Of a stretch of DNA of 42,803 nt, positions 1 through 7,797 are shown piece by piece. The notes under the pieces are model-generated. The model was not told where the DNA came from and did not search any database. It saw nothing but the letters and a program-made list of their open reading frames with translations. Position 1 is the stretch's first letter; every line of letters begins with the position of its first letter. Both the position numbers and the translations under genes were made by a program. Source of the stretch: an uncultured Erysipelotrichaceae bacterium (GTDB lineage Bacteria; Bacillota_I; Bacilli_A; RF39; UBA660); assembly GCA_902797995.1 (NCBI GenBank), contig CADBUX010000007.1:1-42803 (forward strand), in the 5' to 3' direction.

Positions 1-31
1 GTTTTATTTCTTTATTCATTTCTTCATTCAT
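1..31 (-). CDS. N-terminus of a gene cut by the window edge (possibly SipW-type signal peptidase)
   Basis: An ATG at 29-31 on the minus strand opens a frame (MNEEMNKEIK) that runs off the window. A ribosome binding site (AAGGTGG, 40-46) overlaps the stop codon of the preceding TasA-like gene, so the two are translationally coupled. Ten residues are too few to identify the product. Because SipW-type signal peptidases usually sit beside TasA/camelysin-like substrates, a dedicated signal peptidase I is the leading guess; another surface protein is possible. Confidence 0.5.
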   Translation of the reverse strand, partial: MNEEMNKEIK

Positions 32-44
32 ATTCTACACCACC

Positions 45-794
45 TTAACTAAGTACTTGACTTGCTCCTACTTTTAGTTTGAATGAGAATGTTCCTCCTT
101 CTTGTCCTATCTTTTGATCATATCCCCATATTTCTCCAGCTGATTCACAAGTTTCTTTAGTAGTATATGTTTGATTGCTACAATATCCATCTGTTACAGT
201 TGGTGTTAAAGATCCGCTTCCTGATCCTTCATTTGCTACCCAAGCTTTCACTTTATATTCTATAGTTTTTGTAGTATTTACTGTTGCAGAATCTAATTTA
301 TATCCTGTTATACTTGTATCATATTGTCCTGCACTTGTTTTAATACTACTTACTAGTACTCCAGTTGTTGCAGATGATCCTGCAAGAGTTGTTGCAGATG
401 ATCCTGCAAGATATGTAGTATTACTATTATCTACTTTTGATGCTTGTATTTTTATATTGTTTTCTGTTAAAGCGCTACTGTTTGTTACATCATATAATGC
501 TACATCATATCCTATATTCATTGTTCCTGCCATAGTGGCTGCTAAAGTACATGTTGCTTCATTGTTTTCTAAGGCAATACCTTGTTCATCTGTTAATACA
601 CTTGTATTTTCTAATGTAAAATTAGTTTCCGTACATGTCATTGTTACATACCCAGTTGTAAGTTTATTTTCTTTTACCCCAGTTAGATTTGCAGTAAATA
701 CTGCGAACGAAACTCCTACGATAGCTACTACAAGTAGTAACACTCCTGCTGCTGTTAATAGTTTTACCTTTTTATCTTTACTTTTATTATTCAT
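45..794 (-). CDS. TasA/camelysin-like secreted protein with SipW-type signal peptide
   Basis: A 249-residue exported protein. The N-terminus is lysine-rich, followed by one hydrophobic helix (about residues 11-34) and the segment AVFTANLTGVKENKLTTGYV, typical of SipW-dependent precursors of the TasA/camelysin family, whose members form surface or matrix fibres. It shares the motif LTDEQGIALEN with its upstream neighbour (ITDEQGMNLEH), so the two are paralogs. Residues 129-144 carry a perfect 8-residue tandem duplication. Near the C-terminus is a two-Cys segment (CSNQTYTTKETCESAGEIW), a small Cys-pair module also seen in phage and surface proteins. The start at 794 has a GGAAGGA site about 10 bases upstream; the preceding gene ends at 820. 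The fibre role is family knowledge; the substrate of assembly is unknown. Confidence 0.75.
   Translation of the reverse strand: MNNKSKDKKVKLLTAAGVLLLVVAIVGVSFAVFTANLTGVKENKLTTGYVTMTCTETNFTLENTSVLTDEQGIALENNEATCTLAATMAGTMNIGYDVALYDVTNSSALTENNIKIQASKVDNSNTTYLAGSSATTLAGSSATTGVLVSSIKTSAGQYDTSITGYKLDSATVNTTKTIEYKVKAWVANEGSGSGSLTPTVTDGYCSNQTYTTKETCESAGEIWGYDQKIGQEGGTFSFKLKVGASQVLS
363..410 (-). repeat. Perfect 24-bp tandem duplication inside the TasA-like gene
   Basis: The 24-base unit at 363-386 is repeated exactly at 387-410, in frame, adding eight residues (LAGSSATT twice). Two identical copies without drift suggest a recent slippage event or a length-variable surface segment. Confidence 0.95.
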
Positions 795-819
795 ATTTTA
801 TTCATTCCTTCCTTTTTCA

Positions 820-1470
820 CTACACTGCTGCTTGACCATCTACTTTTATTTTTAGTTTATATTGTAATTTTGTTGATGCATTCCAACTACTTGCGTTTAC
901 TTGACTATCTATCCACATTTTTAATCTATACTTCGTTGTTATTGTTTGATTAGCTGTATTATGACTATTTACAATATTTGCTTTTAATTGTCCAGTGGTT
1001 CCTGATGTAATAATGTTGCTAACTAAAGTTGGTGCCACTACTTGTGTTTCATCTGCAAGAGCACCAGATCCTGTATAACTTGCTAAATATACTTTAATCT
1101 GATCATCATTAAATGCTGTATATCCTGAATCTACTTCTTCTTTCATTATTGAAATATTATAAGTAATATCTCCTGGAGAACCACTTGCTGATGTTGATAC
1201 TTCAAAATCAAAAACTCCTGATGAACCATCACTATGTTCTAAATTCATTCCTTGTTCATCTGTTATTGGAAATGCATTTTCAATATTAATTGAATCTTTT
1301 GATTCAAGCATTTTCATAGAAATGTTACCTGTTGTTATAGTATTTGGTTTACTCGTAAATGTAAATGTAAATGCTGCTACTGCAAAGCCTATTACTGCTA
1401 CTAATAAAGCAAGTACTGCAGCAATTGCATAAAAATTATCTTTTTTTTGAGTATTATGTTCTTCTAACAT
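820..1470 (-). CDS. TasA/camelysin-like secreted protein, first gene of operon
   Basis: A 216-residue exported protein with a charged N-terminus, one hydrophobic segment (about residues 13-36) and the SipW-family hallmark PNTITTGNISMKM just after the membrane segment. The body is Ser/Thr/Asn-rich with predicted beta content and no Cys, as in TasA-type fibre subunits. It is clearly paralogous to the next gene (shared TTG...M and TDEQG motifs). The ATG at 1470 has an AGAGGTGG site close upstream. A possible promoter (TTTACA, 17 bases, TAAATT) lies inside and just past the polC terminator, but it is weak. Role as a surface or matrix protein is inferred from the family. Confidence 0.75.
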   Translation of the reverse strand: MLEEHNTQKKDNFYAIAAVLALLVAVIGFAVAAFTFTFTSKPNTITTGNISMKMLESKDSINIENAFPITDEQGMNLEHSDGSSGVFDFEVSTSASGSPGDITYNISIMKEEVDSGYTAFNDDQIKVYLASYTGSGALADETQVVAPTLVSNIITSGTTGQLKANIVNSHNTANQTITTKYRLKMWIDSQVNASSWNASTKLQYKLKIKVDGQAAV

Positions 1471-1500
1471 ATTATTCCACCTCTAGTATAAATTTAACAT

Positions 1501-1544
1501 AAAAATAAGAAGATGTAAACTGTTTTGAACGATTTACACCTTCT
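1501..1544 (-). terminator. Intrinsic terminator after polC
   Basis: A 12-bp stem (1533-1544 with 1508-1519, one G-U pair in RNA) is followed on the minus strand by a T-rich tract. It separates polC from the TasA-like operon. Confidence 0.85.
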
Positions 1545-1555
1545 TTTACGGTTAA

Positions 1556-4500
1556 TTAAAATAGTGATAATTGACTTGATTGCGGCAAGTCTTTTAAGAT
1601 TCCCATTATTTCCATTTTTTCAGTAAGTGTTTGAGATACTTTGCATCTTTTTTGGAACTCTTCAATACTAATGAAATTTCTTTGTTTTCTTTCTTCAACT
1701 ATGTTTTGAGCAACTACATCTCCAAGACCATCTATTGCTCTAAATGGTGGTATTAATGTATCTTTATCAATAACAAAGTTCTTAGAATCACTTTTTTCTA
1801 AATCAACACTTCCAAACTTAAGTCCTCTTGCAGTCATTTCAAGTGCTACTTCTAAAGTTGTAATAAGATCTTGTTCTTTTGGAGTTAATCCAAATTTTTT
1901 AAGTTTTAGTTCTGCGAGTCTTTCTTTTATTTTATCATATCCCATTTCCATTGCTTCTAAGTCAAATGCTTGTCCTTTAATTGAGAAAAAGCATGCATAA
2001 TACTCTATTGGTCTATTTATTTTATACCAAGCAATCCTCCAGGCTGCAGAAACATAAGCAGTGGCATGAGCTTTGGGGAACATGTACTTAATCTTATCAC
2101 AGGAGTCTATATACCAATCAGGAATATTTTTTTCTTTTAATAATTTTTTATATTCATCCCATTTATCTTTCATTTTCTTTTGTCTACCTTTACGAACTAG
2201 TTCCATTATTTTAAAGGCATCAAGTGGTTCGATACCATGATTTGATAAATATACCATGATATCATCACGACACCCAATTGTTTCTTTAAATGGACACACG
2301 TTATTTCTAACTAATTCTTGGGCATTTCCATTCCATACGTCAGTACCATGAGAAAGTCCTGATATTTTTACTAGTTCTGCAAAAGTGGTCGGTTTTGTCT
2401 CTAAAACTATCCCTATAACAAATCTTGTAAACTCTGGAAGTCCTAAGCACCCTACTTCGCATTCTATTTGTTCTGGGGTTACTCCAAGAGCTTTAGTCGA
2501 TGTAAACAAGCTCATTACTTCTTTATCATCCATAGGAATTGTTTCGGGATCGATTCCAGTAAGCTCTTTAATCATTTTGAATATTGTAGGGTTATCGTGT
2601 CCTAGTATATCAAGTTTTAAAAGGCAATCTTCTATATCATGATAGTTAAAATGCGTTGTTGCCCATTCAGCAGTTACATCATCTGCAGGATACTGGTAAG
2701 GAGTAAAATCGAATATTTCTTTGTAATCAGGTACAACTACTATTCCACCTGGGTGTTGTCCTGTAGTTCTTTTTACTCCAGTTACACCACGCGCTAGACG
2801 TTCTACTTCTAAAGAGCGCACTCCTTCGATACCTTTATCTTCATAGTAACCTTTTACAAAACCAAAGGCTGTTTTTTCTGCAACAGTTCCAATGGTACCA
2901 GCACGATATACATGATCTTCTCCAAATAGTACTTTTGTATAGTCATGAGCTTTGGCTTGATAATCACCAGAGAAATTTAAATCAATATCCGGTACTTTGT
3001 CTGCATTAAATCCTAAAAAGGTTGCAAATGGCATGTCTTGTCCTTCTTTACGCATATTCTCTCCACATTCGCACTTTCTATCAGGAAGGTCATATCCACT
3101 TGGGTAATCTTTACCAAAAGGAGTACCATCATCGTAATAGAAAATACTTTTTTTACAATTTGGACAAACGTAATGTGCAGGAAGTGGGTTTACTTCAGTT
3201 ATACCAAGCATGGTGGCTACAAATGATGATCCTACTGAACCACGAGAACCTACAACATAGCCATCAGCATTACTTTTCCATACTAGTTTTTGGGCTATAA
3301 GATATATAGAATCAAATCCTCCGTTTATTATACCTTTAAGTTCTGATTCTAAGCGATCTTCTACTTCTTTAGGAAGAGGATTTCCATATATAGAGTGGGC
3401 TTTTTCATAACAAATATTTCTTATAGTTTCTTTACTATTTTCAAACTTCGGAGAAAATGGAATTCCTTTGGTATCTGGAATTATTTCAAAGTCTTCGATA
3501 AGATCCGCGATTTTATTTGTATTTGTTATTACTATCTCTTTAGATAGCTCTTCTCCTAGGAAAGAAAAGTCATTTAACATTTCATTTGTTGTTCTAAAAT
3601 GCATGGATGGAATAGATTTAATATCTTTTCTATTAAGTGGATGCCTTCCACCACCAGGTACTTTCTGATTAACTATTATTTCACGATATATTTTATCGCT
3701 TCTATCTAAATGATGAACATCTCCGGTTGCTACAACGATTTTGTTTTTGTCTTTAGCAACTTTAATTATCTTTTTGATATTATCTTCTACTTCTTCCATG
3801 TTTTTAAAATCAGATAAGTCTATTAAGTGAGAGTAGACTTCTGGAGGTTGTACTTCTATATAATCATAGAAATTCATTAAGTCACTAACTTCTTCTTCAC
3901 TTTTAGAACGTGCTAATCTAAATATTTCTCCGTTTGCACATGATGATCCTATTAAAAGTCCTTCTCTATGCTTTTCTATTTCACTTCTTAGTATTCTTGG
4001 AGTTTTATATAAATACTTTGTATTAGCATAACTTACTATTTTAAATAGATTTTTTAATCCTACCCCATTTTTTACTAATATATTTATATGGAATAGTTCT
4101 CCAAATTTATGAATTTCATCTTTACTTACTAAGGTATTTATTTCAGATGCTTTTAGTATTTTTCTTGTTTTTAATTTTAATAACATTTTGTGGAATATTT
4201 TAGCGGTTGCATCAGCATCATAATCTGCTCTATGGTGACCACTCTCATCAAACTCTATGTCGTATCTTTTTACTAAAGCTGATAATGAATGTCTTGAATA
4301 CTCTGTATCTAGTGCACGTGATAATTGAAGAGTATCAATAAGCATGTTTTTATATTCACCAAGATTATATTTGCCATAGGCCATTTCTAAGAATGAAGCA
4401 TCAAATTTAGCATTATGTGCAACCATGGGAAGGTCCCCAGTCCACTTGATAAACTCTTTTACTACTTCTTCTTCACTTGGACAATCGACAAGCATTTCAT

Positions 4501-5905
4501 CGGTTATATGAGTAAGGTTTACAATATGCTTTTCTAGTTTTCTGTGTGGATTTATAAGCATATCAAATCTATCTATTATTTCCCCATTTTTTAATTTTAC
4601 TGCTCCAATTTCAATCATTTGATCTCCACCACCAGCATTAAATCCCGTGGTCTCAGTATCAAATACTACATATGTATTATCTAAAAGATTTGAATCATCT
4701 TCTCTAAAGATTAAATCTAAATCATCATCTATCATAGGTAGCTCTACCCCGAATAATACTTTGATGTCTTTTTTGAATTTTGCTGCTTGAGGAAATGTTT
4801 GTATACCATTATGATCGGTTATAGCAATTGCTTTATGTCCCCATTTTATTGCTCTTTTTATTAAGTCTCCTACTGGAACTACTCCATCCATCCCACTCAT
4901 ATTAGTGTGAGCATGTAACTCTACTCTTTTTTCTTCGAAATCATCCATAATAGTATTATCTTCTTTTTCTATTATCTCAATGGTTCTAGCATTAATAATT
5001 AGATCGTTATAAAAAGTATTGTTTTTAACATAACCATTTATTCTAAGCCACATGTTTTCTTTGAACTTTTCTAATAATTCATCATATTCATCTTCAGTTC
5101 TTGCATATACTCTTACATACATACTAGTAGTAAAATCTGTAACTTTTAGAGTAAGAGACTTATACTCTCTTTTATTAGCAGGAGTTATTCCAAATATTTG
5201 TACTTCAACATTTACATTATCTATTTCATAACTAATATCATTAAGACTAGTGATAGCACCTTTTACTTCTCCGAAAAGGTCTTTTCTTGTATATCTTTTT
5301 CCTTCATTATTAAAAGTTTTATTTTTATTATCACTTTGTATAGGTTCTAATTTTGTAATTTTATTGAAACTTTTTAATTTTTCATCATCAACTTTTCTTA
5401 AACTTTCTATCTCACTTTTAATGGTGCTTTCTTTTTCTTTATTATATTTAATTTGTAATTCTTTTTTAAATCCGTAGTTTTTCAAATATTTATTTATTTC
5501 TTCTAGTTTCCTTTTTAAAGTTATTTCTTCTGACTTGTTATAGACTTCTATAAAGAAATTATCATCTTCTTTTATTAATCTATCACAGAACATATTGTAA
5601 TATAGATTGTTATTATTTATTAAAATTAATATATTTTTATAATACTCTTCAAATAAAGATAAATCCTCTTTTTCTGCGTTTACAAATACATTATATTTAA
5701 ATTTATTTCCTACAAAGGTTGTTAAACAACTTAAAAAAATACTAATATCTTCATATTTAAAATTAGTATTATTTTTAATATATATATTCCAAGTATTCTT
5801 ATCTTCTACTACAACTATTTTCTCAAAAGTAGCATTTTCAAAACAAGAAAACTTTTCTTCAGGATATTTTATTTTTATAAGTAAATCTTTTATTCTTGCT
5901 TCCAT
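1556..5905 (-). CDS. polC: DNA polymerase III alpha subunit, Gram-positive type PolC
   Basis: The 1449-residue length and domain order match PolC, the leading-strand replicase of Bacillota. Order: an N-terminal region; an OB fold near residues 225-305; a PHP domain with intact HAHTNMSG (near 332) and ITDHNG metal motifs; an inserted DEDDh 3'-5' proofreading exonuclease starting at FDTETTGF (near 415); the second PHP part (GDVHHLDRSDK); a four-Cys zinc module (CPNC near 915, CECG near 945); the catalytic DIDLNFSGD motif (near 977); and helix-hairpin-helix regions. The ATG at 5905 follows GGGAGG, which overlaps the stop of the preceding unknown gene, so translation is coupled. A strong terminator follows. 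dnaE lies 1.9 kb upstream in the same direction. Confidence 0.98.
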   Translation of the reverse strand: MEARIKDLLIKIKYPEEKFSCFENATFEKIVVVEDKNTWNIYIKNNTNFKYEDISIFLSCLTTFVGNKFKYNVFVNAEKEDLSLFEEYYKNILILINNNNLYYNMFCDRLIKEDDNFFIEVYNKSEEITLKRKLEEINKYLKNYGFKKELQIKYNKEKESTIKSEIESLRKVDDEKLKSFNKITKLEPIQSDNKNKTFNNEGKRYTRKDLFGEVKGAITSLNDISYEIDNVNVEVQIFGITPANKREYKSLTLKVTDFTTSMYVRVYARTEDEYDELLEKFKENMWLRINGYVKNNTFYNDLIINARTIEIIEKEDNTIMDDFEEKRVELHAHTNMSGMDGVVPVGDLIKRAIKWGHKAIAITDHNGIQTFPQAAKFKKDIKVLFGVELPMIDDDLDLIFREDDSNLLDNTYVVFDTETTGFNAGGGDQMIEIGAVKLKNGEIIDRFDMLINPHRKLEKHIVNLTHITDEMLVDCPSEEEVVKEFIKWTGDLPMVAHNAKFDASFLEMAYGKYNLGEYKNMLIDTLQLSRALDTEYSRHSLSALVKRYDIEFDESGHHRADYDADATAKIFHKMLLKLKTRKILKASEINTLVSKDEIHKFGELFHINILVKNGVGLKNLFKIVSYANTKYLYKTPRILRSEIEKHREGLLIGSSCANGEIFRLARSKSEEEVSDLMNFYDYIEVQPPEVYSHLIDLSDFKNMEEVEDNIKKIIKVAKDKNKIVVATGDVHHLDRSDKIYREIIVNQKVPGGGRHPLNRKDIKSIPSMHFRTTNEMLNDFSFLGEELSKEIVITNTNKIADLIEDFEIIPDTKGIPFSPKFENSKETIRNICYEKAHSIYGNPLPKEVEDRLESELKGIINGGFDSIYLIAQKLVWKSNADGYVVGSRGSVGSSFVATMLGITEVNPLPAHYVCPNCKKSIFYYDDGTPFGKDYPSGYDLPDRKCECGENMRKEGQDMPFATFLGFNADKVPDIDLNFSGDYQAKAHDYTKVLFGEDHVYRAGTIGTVAEKTAFGFVKGYYEDKGIEGVRSLEVERLARGVTGVKRTTGQHPGGIVVVPDYKEIFDFTPYQYPADDVTAEWATTHFNYHDIEDCLLKLDILGHDNPTIFKMIKELTGIDPETIPMDDKEVMSLFTSTKALGVTPEQIECEVGCLGLPEFTRFVIGIVLETKPTTFAELVKISGLSHGTDVWNGNAQELVRNNVCPFKETIGCRDDIMVYLSNHGIEPLDAFKIMELVRKGRQKKMKDKWDEYKKLLKEKNIPDWYIDSCDKIKYMFPKAHATAYVSAAWRIAWYKINRPIEYYACFFSIKGQAFDLEAMEMGYDKIKERLAELKLKKFGLTPKEQDLITTLEVALEMTARGLKFGSVDLEKSDSKNFVIDKDTLIPPFRAIDGLGDVVAQNIVEERKQRNFISIEEFQKRCKVSQTLTEKMEIMGILKDLPQSSQLSLF

Positions 5906-5914
5906 GATGCCTCC

Positions 5915-6760
5915 CTATAACATTTCAATATTTTCTACAGGTACTAATTTTGTTTTAAAAATTGTTCTTTTATTTTTTACTAAAAAAGCAATAAAAGAAT
6001 ATATATCAATAGTTTTAAGTATCTTTTGATATTTATATTTGTTTTTATCAAAAAATATATTATCACGCACCATATACTTGTCAAAGTCTTCAAAAGGGAT
6101 TCCTAAGTACATAAGCCAGTATGGATATATTTTTTCTTTTAACTGTCTTAAATCTTTTTTACCTACGTTATATTTAGATTCTTTTGTGACTCTAGTATAA
6201 AGTTCATTAGTAATTGCAAGTTCTACAACTACATCTAATATATCTTGTTCATTTGTCTTTAAACGTGATACTTCATTTTTAACAATTTTATACATTAAAT
6301 AAGTTAAAAAGTTATCCTTATCACGAGTAATTATTCTCTTTCCAATAGTAATCGTGCTACAATCAAAATCTGTTTCTATAACATCAAGTGATGGGTGAAC
6401 TACACATATTTTATATTCTCTTTTGATATCGAATTTTAAAATAGAACTTATTTCTTTACTATATTTTTTTCTATTTTGATCCCATATTTCTAAAATATTA
6501 TTTCTATATCTATTAGTTTCAAGTTTAATTTTTTTATATGATGAGCTCTTTTCAATTAAATTATAGATTAAATCATCATCAGGAATAAAATCTTCTAGAC
6601 TAGATAAAATTTCTGTTTTATCTTTATGTACTAAGGAATATTCCTTTTTATATGAAAGCCAAAGTTTTTGTTTTAATTTATGAATTTCATCACTTACTGC
6701 AGATTGATATAACAAATGCCATATAAGTAAGTATTTGTTTACAATTATGTCTAACTTCAT
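5915..6760 (-). CDS. Conserved-looking hypothetical protein between AI-2E permease and polC
   Basis: I do not recognise this family. The start is set at the ATG at 6758-6760 (MKLDIIVNKYLL), which has a GGGTGG site; the longer open frame upstream has no such signal and encodes an unlikely N-terminus. The resulting 281 residues are charged, Lys/Ile/Asn-rich, with no membrane segment and no clear catalytic motif. The second half (ILDVVVELAITNEL and a later YPYWLMYLGI) has an arrangement reminiscent of degenerate metallopeptidase-like proteins, but no HExxH is present. Its stop overlaps the polC ribosome binding site, so expression is tied to polC. Function unknown. Confidence 0.7.
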   Translation of the reverse strand: MKLDIIVNKYLLIWHLLYQSAVSDEIHKLKQKLWLSYKKEYSLVHKDKTEILSSLEDFIPDDDLIYNLIEKSSSYKKIKLETNRYRNNILEIWDQNRKKYSKEISSILKFDIKREYKICVVHPSLDVIETDFDCSTITIGKRIITRDKDNFLTYLMYKIVKNEVSRLKTNEQDILDVVVELAITNELYTRVTKESKYNVGKKDLRQLKEKIYPYWLMYLGIPFEDFDKYMVRDNIFFDKNKYKYQKILKTIDIYSFIAFLVKNKRTIFKTKLVPVENIEML

Positions 6761-6833
6761 AGTTACCACCCTGTAAATATCATAACATAATAACTGGTCG
6801 TGTAACAAGAAAAATATAAACAAATTATGCGTT

Positions 6834-7712
6834 TCATCTATAATTATTTAACTTATATATAATGACATTTTTTATTATCAAAAACATAGGTATTGCAAAA
6901 ATTATTCCTATTATTCCGAATAATGATCCAAAGATAAAACATGATAGAATTATGCTTATGAATGATATTTTAAGTGTTTTATTATATATTTTTGGTTCTA
7001 TAAAATAACTATTAAAAAGTGGTACTGTTACCATGATTATTGATGTTTTTATAAACAGAGTTTTACTTATATTATAACTTGATACTAAGGCTACTAGATT
7101 TGAAAATATTGCTCCGAATGATGGTATTATGTTACTAAATCCGTTTAAAAATGATAAAAACAAACAGTATGGATGTCCAATTATTAAATATATTACTAAG
7201 TATTCAATTATTTCTATTATAGTTGCTATATAAAAGCCTTTGTAATAGTTATATAGATCATTGTTTATCTTTTTTAATAATTCGATTTTTGTTAAATAGT
7301 TTATTATTTTTTCCATATTAAAAATAAAACATATAAAAAGTACTAGCACTATTACTATTTTTGTTATAATTTTAGTTCCGTTATTAATTATACTGATACT
7401 ATTTTTTAATGATAAATTGTTACTTATTTCTTTATAAAATGCGAAATTTGATAAAAAGTTTATTATATCTTTACTTATTTGAGGTATTTCTTTGGCAAAT
7501 ATAGAGATTGATATATATATAAATATAATTATAGAAATAATGGTAACTAGTGTTATTATTAGGCATGACACGTTATATGAAAACTTTCTTTTTAAAAGAT
7601 TTATACATGGATAAAGTGAGTAGCTTAAAAAAAATGAAAATAGTATTGGTAGTAATATTCTAAGTATTACTGATAATATCTCTTTATAAAAACTAAACAT
7701 TTTAGCAAACAA
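6834..7712 (-). CDS. AI-2E family permease (short form), probably with a non-standard start
   Basis: A polytopic membrane protein of the AI-2E/YdbI-like transporter superfamily: SNIIPSFGAIFSNL, FIEPKIYNKTLKIS and GIIGIIFAIPMFLI match the conserved C-terminal half seen in the second family member at 32844-34004. The coordinates use a TTG codon at 7710-7712, the first conventional start, but the frame stays open upstream and encodes the expected first membrane helix (KIINILLIIVSLFLFAK). The only good ribosome binding site, AAGGGTGAT at 7776-7784, sits three bases before an ATT codon at 7770-7772, so the true protein probably starts there (about 312 residues). It lies between dnaE and the polC pair. 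Substrate unknown. Confidence 0.8.
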   Translation of the reverse strand: MFAKMFSFYKEILSVILRILLPILFSFFLSYSLYPCINLLKRKFSYNVSCLIITLVTIISIIIFIYISISIFAKEIPQISKDIINFLSNFAFYKEISNNLSLKNSISIINNGTKIITKIVIVLVLFICFIFNMEKIINYLTKIELLKKINNDLYNYYKGFYIATIIEIIEYLVIYLIIGHPYCLFLSFLNGFSNIIPSFGAIFSNLVALVSSYNISKTLFIKTSIIMVTVPLFNSYFIEPKIYNKTLKISFISIILSCFIFGSLFGIIGIIFAIPMFLIIKNVIIYKLNNYR

Positions 7713-7797
7713 AAAAAGCGATACTATTATTAGTAAAATATTTATTATTTTATAATTTATTTTATCTAAAATAATATCACCCTTATAAGTTTATGAA

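Noticed and set aside
175-855. 226-codon plus-strand open frame opposite the TasA-like gene
   Set aside because: It is the antisense shadow of two well-supported minus-strand genes, has no ribosome site and encodes an implausible repetitive hydrophobic protein.
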